64,000 nt of DNA from Balanoglossus misakiensis (Eukaryota > Hemichordata), in assembly GCA_040954595.2 (NCBI GenBank), contig CM082578.2:18228001-18292000 (forward strand), in the 5' to 3' direction. Below are positions 28,201-36,723 of this stretch, piece after piece (position 1 is the first letter of the stretch; every line of letters starts with the position of its first letter). Below the pieces are notes generated by a model. The model did no database searches and was not told the origin of the DNA. It was given only the letters and a program-made list of their open reading frames with translations. A program made the translations under genes and the position numbers.

Positions 28201-30193
28201 GCGTTCTTACAAATCATGACACCTGTTGTCAGGGTCAGGTTATTTGTGTGTAACATAGTGTTAGCATCTGCATGGTGGTGGTGTACATTAGTGGCAATTA
28301 TTTTCCTTGTTCTGCTCAAGAAGATATGCTGATTTGTCAGTATATTAAAGGGGCATATGTGATACACTGTCTATTAAGAATTATTTTACATTAATATGTA
28401 CATGTAGTGTACAAATGACAATTAAGAAGGTTGTGTCAGGATATTTATGTCTTTTTTTGACCCTGTGGCTTTGCGGAATATTAATCTGTAATTAGAAGTG
28501 AAGCGGACAATTGTGATGTCATCAGCCCACTCATAGACTGCTGTTGTTTGGTGACAGCTTTGTTTAACGAGTGTATTCTTCAACTCTTTACATGTAAGTA
28601 ACTGCTGCTGAGTGGTTGAAATTGATAATCAGAGAGGGGATTGAGTTGAGTGTGTACACAAAATATCGAGTGGATGTGTAGACTTTTCTCATTGAGTGCG
28701 CTGCTGTCAAGGGTGTTGGAATTTAATGCACCGTCTTGATGTTTGATGGGAGGGGGGGATGGGAAGGGAGGGGATGTCTCCAGTTGAGTGCTGTCAAGGG
28801 TGTTGGAATTTAATGCACCGTCTTGATGTTTGATGGGAGGGGGGGATGGGAAGGGAGGGGATGTCTCCAGTTGAGTGCTGTCAAGGGTGTTGGAATTTAA
28901 TGCACCGTCTTGATGTTTGATGGGAGGGGGGGGGGGGATGTTGCCAGTTTGTAGAATGTTTCCAGTCAAACTGCAACCCATATTTCCATGGAAACAATAT
29001 GAAATCAATAAATCTTAAATAAGATATCAATGTAATGTCAATTAAAAGAAAAGATGAGTGGTGCAAGTAACAAAGCATCACAAATGGATGAAAATCAATA
29101 ATGTCAAAAATGACGTATAGCAATATAATCACGAGACTTATGATGGTGCGTAAGCACTCTTTGTGAAATGAAGTGGAATGAATTGACAGTTATTTCCTGT
29201 TAAGTGACTTGTATGGTGATTGAAAATCTTATAATTCTTCAGTGTACATTTATGTGTGTTTTTGTTTGTTACTTTATTTAGTTTCACCCGAAGGGTTATT
29301 TTTCTTCAACACACGTAAATATGTTGAATTTTTTTCTTCTTTCAAAAGTTACAAATGATGAGCAAGATATGAGAACAAGTTTAAGAATTTGATTTTCGAG
29401 GTGGGAACTACCTTAATACGGATGTGGCATGAGATGACATGTGGGCTCTTTGGACTGTGCACAAAACGTGATGAGGAAGTCTGATGAGGACAGAAAATGT
29501 TTTTCACAACAGTACAATGGAGTTATTTTCATCACAGAATTCGTTTTGTGTTATGGCTTGTGAAGTAAATAAGAAAAACATGCTGTTGCCATGGTTATAT
29601 GGTGGCCATGTTGTTTCATCAAAGATATAGAGTTGTAATAATGGAGTGTGTGCAGTACATCCACCATTGTATGAAGACCTGAACATGGCAATATGGCTAT
29701 TGGAAAAGAAAATTCTCTTTCTATGATGAGTATTTTTTGTCAGTGGATGTGAGTAACATTTTGGGACTGAAAAAGGCGACTGTCCAGGCCTGCCATTATT
29801 AGTTTGATGTTTCTGAGAAACATTTTAGATCAAACTGCAGTTGCAGAACAAATCAAGTTCCCCCTGTTCGTCTTTAGAGAGCAAGAATGATAGCATGGAA
29901 TCAAGTTACACATCTAGACGAGATGAAACGTCATTTCAACATTAGAATCAAATGAAAATTAATATACTGCCCCCTGGTTGGCCTGTACATCATCGCAGAA
30001 TTAATATTCATGTACATACATGAGAACACTAGTAAACAGCGTCAAGCAGTGCACGATTTCTAGAAAACACAGCTGGACGGTTTTGCTCTTAGAGATGAAA
30101 GAGCCCAGGGAAAACATCTGTTATCATTATGTTGATTGTTCGCAAAGGGATGCATCATCGTCATCATTATTATCATCGTTGTCATTGTTGTCG

Positions 30194-30235
<42 letters not shown>

Positions 30236-31105
30236 CTGAGCTTGTCTGCCATTCTCATTAGATATTTCAGTTTGGGGAGCGTCACTGTATTTCAACCAAA
30301 ATGTGCTTATTTGTTGACAACTACAGATACAGATTGCTTATTGTCTAAATTTTTAGTAGTGGAGTGTTGATTTCATTCCCCGCATTCGCAGACAATACAC
30401 TCAGAGTGTTGGGCGTGTGTCCCTGCAATAAGTTTGTCCCAGCTTCAACTGGAGTTGTCAATCTCTCTTGCATTCAAATTAAGTTGCAGTCCAGTCAAAT
30501 AAATTTGCTGTCAAATTACTTTGAAGCCAGATCACAGCTTTCATATGTCATGTCCCTAGAGAAGAAGAGAAAATAAATAAATTTTGAAAATTGCAATCAC
30601 ACTTTGTAAATGGGGGAGTGGTATGCAATCAATATAGCAGCTTTTTTTCAGGGATTTTGATGTGTTTTTGCGGATAAATATGAAGTTTCCTTGGCATTTT
30701 CCGCTTTCTCATTTGAACGCAAGACTGGGATAGAAACTCTATCACGCTCTGAATGATTTAAATAAAGAATGATTAGGCTTTAATTAAGATACAAATCACC
30801 CTGAGGATAAATTACTGTTGAAATTATCTGTCATTGAGCTTCGTGGAGTGATTTCCAGCAAGACATTAATTACATTGTGTAATGGTGTGATCCCCTGGTG
30901 GTTGGTACTGATTGATAGTCTTCAGTGTGTTTGTGACAGACTCTCTGTCATAATCCACATTTTAGACTTCTCTGTATTTTTTTTTTGTCAAGGGTCCTGT
31001 CACAATCCTCTTCTATTTTTTCTTTCTTCCTTACAGGGTGTAATACAATATGATATTCCGAAACTACATCCCAACATGCCAACAGTGCTATACCAAGTCA
31101 CATGA
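1121..31105 (+). CDS. TUSC2: TUSC2 (FUS1) orthologue, 3 exons, 116 aa
   Basis: Exons 1121-1287, 18224-18338 and 31037-31105 join in frame (phases 2 and 0) to 116 codons plus TGA; human TUSC2 has 110. TUSC2 is a small myristoylated protein, mitochondrial in mammals, linked to Ca2+ handling, apoptosis and tumour suppression. The start at 1121 is chosen because it gives MGNSTTK, a good N-myristoylation signal with Gly2. Residues 61-72 (DEDGDLAHEFYE) are the family signature and read as an EF-hand-like loop with Asp at loop positions 1, 3 and 5 and Glu at 12. The segment before it (PFILTRTSSM) matches the human PFVFTRRGSM position for position. The last exon, GVIQYDIPKLHPNMPTVLYQ, is the conserved C-terminal block. 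The N-terminal 45 residues are divergent and Ser/Thr-rich. The introns are 16.9 and 12.7 kb, very large for so small a gene. The neighbour RASSF is also the human neighbour. Confidence 0.96.
1741..1748 (+). promoter_or_regulatory. Consensus CRE (TGACGTCA)
   Basis: A perfect CREB/ATF palindrome about 450 bases inside TUSC2 intron 1, close enough to the promoter to act on it. A second copy lies at 63599-63606. Function is inferred from motif only. Confidence 0.35.
1995..2070. mobile_element. Hairpin micro-element with 9-bp direct repeats
   Basis: Arms 2004-2021 (tagcctagtaccttggcg) and 2044-2061 are inverted repeats with one mismatch in 18, around a 22-base loop. The element is bounded exactly by the 9-bp direct repeat acaaccggt at 1995-2003 and 2062-2070, which looks like a target-site duplication. 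There is no coding capacity. The duplication length is in the range of Mutator-like elements, but the family is not identified. Confidence 0.75.
3660..3730 (+). repeat. Dispersed CTGATTGG repeat family, copy 1
   Basis: Contains CTGATTGGCCAA, then TTTGTTCACTAC, then AACAGGTGCAC in order. The same ordered blocks, diverged, occur at about 18405-18465 and 32157-32225. Probably an old MITE or SINE fragment; ends not defined. Confidence 0.4.
4559..4652. mobile_element. Hairpin micro-element with 9-bp imperfect direct repeats
   Basis: Outer arms 4568-4582 (tagtcttatatctag) and 4629-4643 are perfect 15-bp inverted repeats. An inner pair gttttctg/cagaaaac extends the fold. The flanks gtacagcag (4559-4567) and gtaatgcag (4644-4652) match at 7 of 9 bases, an eroded target duplication. 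The ends are TAG...CTA, like the elements at 2004 and 6159, though the stem sequence is different. Confidence 0.65.
5109..5146. mobile_element. 24-bp perfect palindrome between 7-bp direct repeats
   Basis: cacagtccctt, TT, aagggactgtg (5116-5139) is a self-complementary sequence bounded on both sides by agattat (5109-5115 and 5140-5146). It may be a pair of terminal repeats left after internal loss of a small DNA transposon, or a snap-back insertion. Confidence 0.5.
5254..5329 (+). repeat. Local 26-bp direct duplication
   Basis: The block beginning caagattctatcatgg is repeated about 48 bases further on with two differences. No coding or regulatory role is evident. Confidence 0.6.
6149..6245. 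mobile_element. Hairpin micro-element with 10-bp direct repeats
   Basis: Arms 6159-6184 and 6210-6235 are 26-bp inverted repeats with one mismatch around a 25-base loop. They begin tagctctgcc and end ggcagagcta. The element is bounded exactly by the perfect 10-bp direct repeat ggtcaaggca at 6149-6158 and 6236-6245. This is the clearest of the hairpin insertions here. The RNA would fold into a long stem, but no expression or microRNA role is claimed. Confidence 0.8.
6480..6494 (+). repeat. Poly-G run
   Basis: About 15 consecutive G. Similar C or G runs occur near 2872, 17166, 23001, 48272 and 61731. Confidence 0.9.
9177..9199 (+). repeat. (GATT)n microsatellite
   Basis: About five to six tandem GATT units in TUSC2 intron 1. 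Confidence 0.85.
10604..10620 (+). repeat. (CA)n microsatellite
   Basis: A short CA run within a longer CA-rich, ACACAGACA-like stretch (about 10560-10640). Confidence 0.7.
13247..13292 (+). repeat. GATG/GACA tetranucleotide array
   Basis: Units shift from TAGA and GATG to GACA along the array, with a further GATA run at about 13301-13311, indicating point mutation spread by slippage. Confidence 0.85.
16267..16359 (+). mobile_element. piggyBac-like MITE, copy A (93 bp)
   Basis: Begins TTAGCCCTTTCACCCCC (the first TTAA mutated to TTAG) and ends GGTGAAAGGGTTAA, giving imperfect terminal inverted repeats starting CCCTTTCAC. The interior contains ACCATAGAAAA and GGACTGAACCATGG, shared with the copy at 53899. 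The TTAA flanks and CCC termini are typical of piggyBac-type elements. No coding capacity. Confidence 0.7.
16836..16904 (+). mobile_element. piggyBac-like MITE, copy C (69 bp, internally deleted)
   Basis: TTAACCCTACTTCACCCC at the left and GGGGTTAA at the right, with an internal GGCCCAACTGTGCCATTGGAAA that aligns to GGCCCAACCTTACCATAGAAAA of copy A. It lies 480 bp from copy A and lacks about 24 bp of the right half. Confidence 0.55.
17296..17313 (+). repeat. (GT)n microsatellite
   Basis: About nine GT units about 900 bp before TUSC2 exon 2. Confidence 0.8.
18224..18338 (+). CDS. TUSC2: TUSC2 coding exon 2
   Basis: Acceptor is a T-rich tract ending gctgacag; donor is CTCAG|gtaagc, phase 0. 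Encodes residues 56-94, with the invariant DEDGDLAHEFYEE core followed by a basic segment ending YRNLAPQ, equivalent to HKNLIPQ in human. Confidence 0.96.
18405..18465 (+). repeat. Dispersed CTGATTGG repeat family, copy 2 (diverged)
   Basis: GGCCAGTTCCTTTGTCAATT, then ACAAACAGGTG; collinear with the copy at 32157. The CTGATTGG block itself is not preserved in this copy. Confidence 0.4.
22901..22950 (+). repeat. GA-rich low-complexity tract
   Basis: Purine-only imperfect GA/GGGA repeat. Confidence 0.8.
23250..23263 (+). promoter_or_regulatory. RFX X-box-like palindrome
   Basis: GTTTCTATGGAAAC fits the two-half-site RFX X-box pattern. It lies inside TUSC2 intron 2; no function can be shown. 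Confidence 0.3.
25149..25162 (+). promoter_or_regulatory. RFX X-box-like site
   Basis: GTTGCCATGGTAAT differs by one or two bases from the X-box consensus GTTGCCATGGYAAC. The same half-site GTTGCCATGG recurs at 29585-29594 and, on the minus strand, at 19312-19321. Confidence 0.35.
25365..25660 (+). repeat. Degenerate TGTCACTGTG tandem repeat
   Basis: The word GTCACTG recurs many times at irregular spacing of roughly 10-40 bases, mixed with TGTGTG. It reads as a decayed minisatellite; the Cys/Val-rich translations are artefacts of TGT codons. Confidence 0.6.
26026..26041 (+). repeat. (CT)n run
   Basis: About eight CT units. Confidence 0.75.
28703..28939 (+). repeat. 87-bp minisatellite, about 2.7 copies
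   Basis: Units start at 28703, 28790 and 28877 (gctgtcaagg). The first two appear identical; the third diverges after its G-rich block. The period is a multiple of three, so the minus strand stays open through the array, but nothing supports a protein. Confidence 0.9.
30145..30236 (+). repeat. (ATC)n microsatellite
   Basis: A pure ATC core (about 30194-30235) with interrupted units before it, in TUSC2 intron 2 about 800 bp before exon 3. Confidence 0.9.
31037..31105 (+). CDS. TUSC2: TUSC2 coding exon 3 (terminal)
   Basis: Acceptor cttccttacag follows a T/C-rich tract. Encodes residues 95-116 ending LYQVT, then TGA at 31103-31105. Human ends LYEV, so one extra residue here. Confidence 0.95.
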   Translation, partial: GVIQYDIPKLHPNMPTVLYQVT

Positions 31106-34100
31106 CACCAGTTCAACCAATAGGAATACATCTACTAGAAAACTTATTTGGTGTTTCTGTGTATCACTTTTATCCTGGAATGGTGCATGGTGGGATCAAC
31201 ATGGAAGAATGGGAGAAAAGTGCTGACAGAAGAGGTCAAAGGTCAACCAGCATGACCTATAACCTCTCTAAAGGAAAGAAGAACAAGCTTATCTCTTGTT
31301 TACAGAATTTGGAAGAAATTTTATGAAATGTCCCAGGAAGCAAATTTCAAGAAGACTACTTGTACAAATACTCTAAGAACAATTAAATGCTATGGTTCTT
31401 TTTTTTTCATATGCCTTTTTCGATGAGATGAGTAAAATTTCACTAGCTTATTTAAAAAAAGGAACCATGAATTTACCAAAATTGTGTAGAAGGGTTGATG
31501 ATAATCAAGTCTTTGGTGCACAGCCCTGATGCAGTCAGACAAATTTCCATCAAACATTTACTTGTAACTAGTCCAGTCCTTTCCAGTAGGAGAGGAGAGT
31601 AATGATGGCTTCCTGTCATCTTACAGAATACATGTACCGTGTGCATTATGTTATTTGTATTTTTTTTTTACTTTTCACTTAAACAGTGTTGTCCGTTGTT
31701 GCACAGTTTTCTATACTTTTGAGAGACCAAAATAAAACCTTGGATTGCCAGTTCCTGAATAGTTGACAGATAACATGACAGATAATGTGACAAAGATTTC
31801 CATAATGAATTTCTCTTATTTTCAGTTGTGCCATTGTGGGATTATTGTGAACAGGTGATGAGTTTATTAAGTGATGCTTTGCCCTTTGATTTCTAAAGAG
31901 ATCGGACAATAGACGGAACAGATGTCGGTTATATATATAAAATTCATCTTCGCACAAATTTTACAGTAATACAGTTTCTGTTGTTTGTCAGAATGGTTGC
32001 GGAGCACTTTGACCAGAACAGCTGGTGTTGAACTGAAATGTCAGCTGAGTTGAATGACATGAGCCAGTGGGTGTTGGAATTGTCATGATATGGCTGTGTC
32101 ATATATTTACATGTGTGAATGCATGTGTGGAGTGTGATCTGAATTAGTCTTGTTAAGTTGCCTCTGATTGGTCAATTCCTTTGTCAACTCACTGTTCAAC
32201 CAGGTGCACGAGTTTGTAATCCACGAGAATAGATGCACTGAGGTGCCCCACAGTGACCCTTGTTGTGTGACAACTCTGCAAGTTTATACTAAGAAAAAAA
32301 AGGAATGTGGTTGATCCGTTGAATTGCTGATGAAACTTTCATGTCATACCACTGGAACTTACAAGTCATTTTTAGACACGGCCTTATATCTACTTCACTT
32401 GTGGCTTTCTCCTACGTGTTTATAGAAACCGTTCAAGTACAAATGTATGCGACGCTGAAAGGTTTGACATTTTCCAGTCAGGTGCAGTAGATGAATTATA
32501 GATGATGAATAAACCTCGAGTGCGCCAATAATATCTTTGCCTGGCTGTGACATGGACTCGTGTGTTATGTATGCAGCTAGAAAGTTTTGATAATTATGTA
32601 AATTGATTGAAGCTTGCTTTTATGTGACCACTATATGGACCAGTCTGCAGATGAATGTTTGTGTTGGTTTTCTCTTCAGAAACAAACCACAGCTGACTTA
32701 TTTATCAGTATGAAAAAGAAACCATTTCATATATTCTGATCAGTGTCCGGATTGTGAATGACAAGTGTAAACAGGTGTGTTTATACTAGAATTGGTTTGA
32801 TGAGGAAAGATTACAGTTCACGTTGATTGTAATTCATCAGTGTGCGCTGTTTAGCCAGAACAATTTAAATTTGAATTAAAGCTGCAGCTGAATGCTGTTG
32901 AAGCTGACATCTGGAATTGGTTTTTATACAGAGTCTCACAGCCAGCAATGGACCACATATGATTCCAACTTTTCTTTCATTACCATGTGAACATTAATTG
33001 CAACAATATGGTGTCAGGCCATTCATAATCCACCACCCCCATATATAAACACGTCTGAACAAAGCCAAACAGTGCTTTGACATTTTCGGTATTTACCAAT
33101 TTTATACACTTGCATAACTAACACAGAAACCGCATGGACAAAATTATGTTTTGTTGGAAAATATTAATGTGTCACCAATTATGGCATTTAATTTATCATG
33201 TTTTTGTGAAACCCAGCCTTTTCTGTGTATGTGGTAATGTTTGTACTGAAATACATGTTGCAGCATACATTTTGGAAAATCGTGTCTATTGAAAGTCTTT
33301 TATAATCATTAGAAACAAAACTTAATTCAAGACGTCATGAACATCTTGGTATTTGCACGGAGTGTACATAATTACATAATTTTTGAAATGATGTGTACTT
33401 GGCTTGTGCAAAGCTTTATGCTATCAACAATAAAAAAGATATCCCAAGGAATGAAGTTGGTGTATTTGATATTTACAACATTTGTTCTTGAAATACCAGT
33501 TCACAAATTACATGTATTATGAAAATGATATGTATCACTGAACTTCTCATCCAAATTTGTATTCCTATAAATGTATTTTTGATGATAGCTCTTTGGATAA
33601 TTGAAACTTGATCTGTGCATTGGTGTATCTCAAATGTTTAAGTCCAATCAATTAATGTTAAATTTATTTGTAGACGTTCCTTCCCAAGACTAAAGTGCTG
33701 CTTCCATGATTTTGAGAAATGTGTTCAACTATAAAATACAAAAGTGAGAATATAGTGGCATATGTTGCTGGATTCAAACTCTAAACATGCCATACAATGG
33801 CCCACCTGCATTTAAATATTGTACACACAACACTGGTAATATTGTCAAGTTGTGGTTTATACCTACCAACACACAGTTGGGGTTGGTGAAAATTGTTTAG
33901 CGCCACTGGTGGCCAAATCAGACTTCTTTTGTTTTGATTAAAGTTGTCTTGTCAGTACATGTAATAGTATACACGTGTACACATATTTACTGACCGTGAA
34001 CAGAACGTTTTATTACTATGAACAAATCATTGTCTGCAATAACCTATAGATATTGCCTTAAATAACGACATTTCAAGTAGCAACTTTAGTGCTGTGTGTT

Positions 34101-36579
34101 CTCGCTGTTAATCAATCTCCAGACAAGGAGTTATTGTATATTCCTTGACAAAGACGATTATGTGTTGTAGTGTACCTAACAATTATTTCAAGAATGAAGA
34201 CGGACACTATTTAAACAGGAAGACAATTCATCTTTATTTTTTAATGATATATGGAAATTAAAACTCCATAAAGTAAAAAAAAAGGATAACTATGTGAAAT
34301 TGTTTTGACATGATTTTCTGAAACATGCTGTACTAACATCACACATACAGTATATATACTGGTAGATGGTAGAACATAATATCTGTGGCAATTAGTGTTG
34401 ATCTCTACTAGATGAGTGAATGAATCTTGAAATGACTAACAGGAATAAAGCAGGCATGTTGAGAGGATCCAAAGCTGAGAGTAATGATAGTGTAGAGGTT
34501 GAAGAAAAGACACAAACACCAGAATGCATGTGAACTCTACAGGCAATAAAGCCATGAGGACATTGCACTATTTCCCTGAGTTCAGAGAAAACTTGACATG
34601 ATAAAATGGCACAGTACAAAAGTTTACAAAGCAAAAATGCACAAGCTATTTTCTAGCATTTTTTACAGACACTGAAGCATATTAAATGTACATCAGTAGT
34701 TCAGGAAACTTTATCGTGATAAGTGGTGTGGCGTGTTCAGGAGGGAAAGAATGCTGGCAAGCATGGAGGGCACTAGAGAGAATGGTTGGCAAGCCTGTGT
34801 GGAGAGAGGAAGGTTGGCAGATGGGTGGGCAGGGCCATCAAAGTTTGGAAGAGAACCAGAGCAATGACTATGGTTTTAGCAATTTATATGTTACAGAGGA
34901 ATGAAAAAAGAAAAGGCAAATTGACATGAAAACTGTGGTAATGTACAACACTTTCTTTCAGCACTTTCTTATTAAATAATGAAAAGACGATAGATCTGAC
35001 ACTGATTGCCAAATCCTTCTGTGAAATCCATCCACTGGGATGTGCCAAATTTAGTACTTCAGAATATGTTCAGCAAGCAGTTATCTGTTTGTTTCTAAAA
35101 ATAAAGGGGAAATAACATAAAAGAGTATACCGGGAACATTTTAAAGCCTCCAAAGATGAACCCGCTGAAATGCATGTAATACTGATTTGAATGTGGCTTA
35201 CGGCTTGTAACTGAGACAGAAAGTTACAGTGAGGGCCATAGCACACACTAAATTATTGGAAAGACCAAAATACAAGTACATTATGTGCAAAAGTAATATC
35301 TTGTCACACACATGTATGAAGACTTTTACATAGCCATATGGCCACTTCATTGATAACACTTTTAATGTTTGATTGATTTCATCTTGAATCAAGTCCCAAA
35401 CTTGAAATGTCTACAAAAATATTTAAATAATGTTGTGTCTTCCATTCACAACAGCTGGGCATCCCACAATGCTGTTCACCAACATTTCTTTGATGCATGA
35501 ATGAATTACTGCTTATTAACTTCCTGTGATTGGCTCATGACCCGACTTCTGATCCTCGTATGCAAATGAGAATGCAGAAATTTCTCAAAGTAGTAAGTAA
35601 ACTTTGAAATGACCAAAACGAATATATACTAAAATTAATATACGTTCCTCTCCTTCTGTCATGGAGATTTTAACAAATCTTGAATAATATACTCATGTTT
35701 GAAGCATTTATGATTTTTTTCATATAATATATAATGTTTATGGCAAAAATAGATAACTGTACTATGTTTTCTCTGAATGGCATAATTCAAAATGCAGAAA
35801 AAAAATCAAATTTTGCACCAATATGACCAGTATTAGAGATGTATGATATGCAAACAAAGCTCAATATTTTAACATGTGACTCAATATAAAATATGTTTAT
35901 AAAAAACCTGAGGTGACTTTTGTTGTGTTTCTCAACTTGTTCTCATGCTACTTTTGACCTGAAAGGAAACTGTAACACTACTTTACGAGTGGCGGGTAGA
36001 ATTAACAGTTGTATGGGTATGCAAATATTGGTAATAAATTAATTGTCATGATTTGATTTGTTAATAAAATGCACATTCATATTATAATATAGATGTATAC
36101 CGCTCACTACCCAACATAGTTCTAAACAAAAGAAATCGTCAAAGATTTTTGGGGGCACCCTTTCAAAATGTACGACTGCATAGTCTGGGGTACAATCAAC
36201 TAGCCCAATACGTTTTATCTTGTAGGATTCAAGAAGCAGAATCTTACATAATCTTTTCAGATTTGCGAATAAGCTTGTTACCAAGTAACTCCCCCCTGAG
36301 TGCAAGCTGTCAGCTATGTTCTATCAGAATCAAGATTTAATCTGTATCGTGATATCAGATGTCAGTGATTGTTTTGAAACTTGATAATATTCATTTGCAC
36401 TTGACTTTCAGACACTTTTGCATCAACACATAGTTGATGTCTAATCTCAGAGAAACATGTGGTATGATCTCTGTCCAATGTTTCCTCCATTTGAGTCAAG
36501 GTTTGGAATCTTGACCATATGTGTGACCTTTCACCTCCATGGATGATGTGCAACAGTAACCAGTGACTAGGATGTCCTG
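31106..36579. other. Convergent TUSC2/RASSF 3' region
   Basis: Holds the 3' UTRs of both genes. The first canonical AATAAA after the TUSC2 stop is at 31731-31736; others are at 32508 and 33428. For RASSF on the minus strand, a variant ATTAAA is at 36341-36336 and the first canonical AATAAA at 34238-34233. True ends cannot be decided without transcripts. A diverged CTGATTGG-family repeat lies at 32157-32225. No other gene is seen. Confidence 0.6.
32157..32225 (+). repeat. Dispersed CTGATTGG repeat family, copy 3
   Basis: CTGATTGGTCAATTCCTTTG, then AACCAGGTGCAC, collinear with copies near 3664 and 18405. Confidence 0.45.
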
Positions 36580-36723
36580 TTATCGTTCCTTAGCAACCAT
36601 GGCCTCCTTGATCTTCTCCTGATAGAGGGCGTACTTCTTCCTGACCTGTTGCAAGTGCTCATCCTCTTCTTTGTCGAGAATCTTCAAGAAGTTATTCAGC
36701 TCTGGAAGTGAGAACGCCTCCCA
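36580..36723 (-). CDS. RASSF1: RASSF coding exon 7 (SARAH, terminal)
   Basis: Acceptor cttgtttttcag. Encodes residues 332-378: WEAFSLPELNNFLKIL followed by a charged amphipathic helix with KKYALYQEKIKEAM, the SARAH signature, and stop TAA at 36582-36580. Human has WDAFSMPELHNFLRIL at the same place. Confidence 0.96.
   Translation of the reverse strand, partial: WEAFSLPELNNFLKILDKEEDEHLQQVRKKYALYQEKIKEAMVAKER

Larger units (their letters stand above)
18339..31036 (+). other. TUSC2 intron 2 (12.7 kb)
   Basis: No nested gene is supported. Contents: CTGATTGG-family copy (18405-18465), RFX half-sites (19312, 25149, 29585) and an RFX-like palindrome (23250), a GA-rich tract (22901-22950), a degenerate TGTCACTG repeat (25365-25660), a CT run (26026-26041), an 87-bp minisatellite (28703-28939) and an ATC array (30145-30236). 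Confidence 0.85.

Noticed and set aside
28580-29008. 142-codon minus-strand frame
   Set aside because: Open only because the 87-bp minisatellite is a multiple of three and stop-free on that strand.
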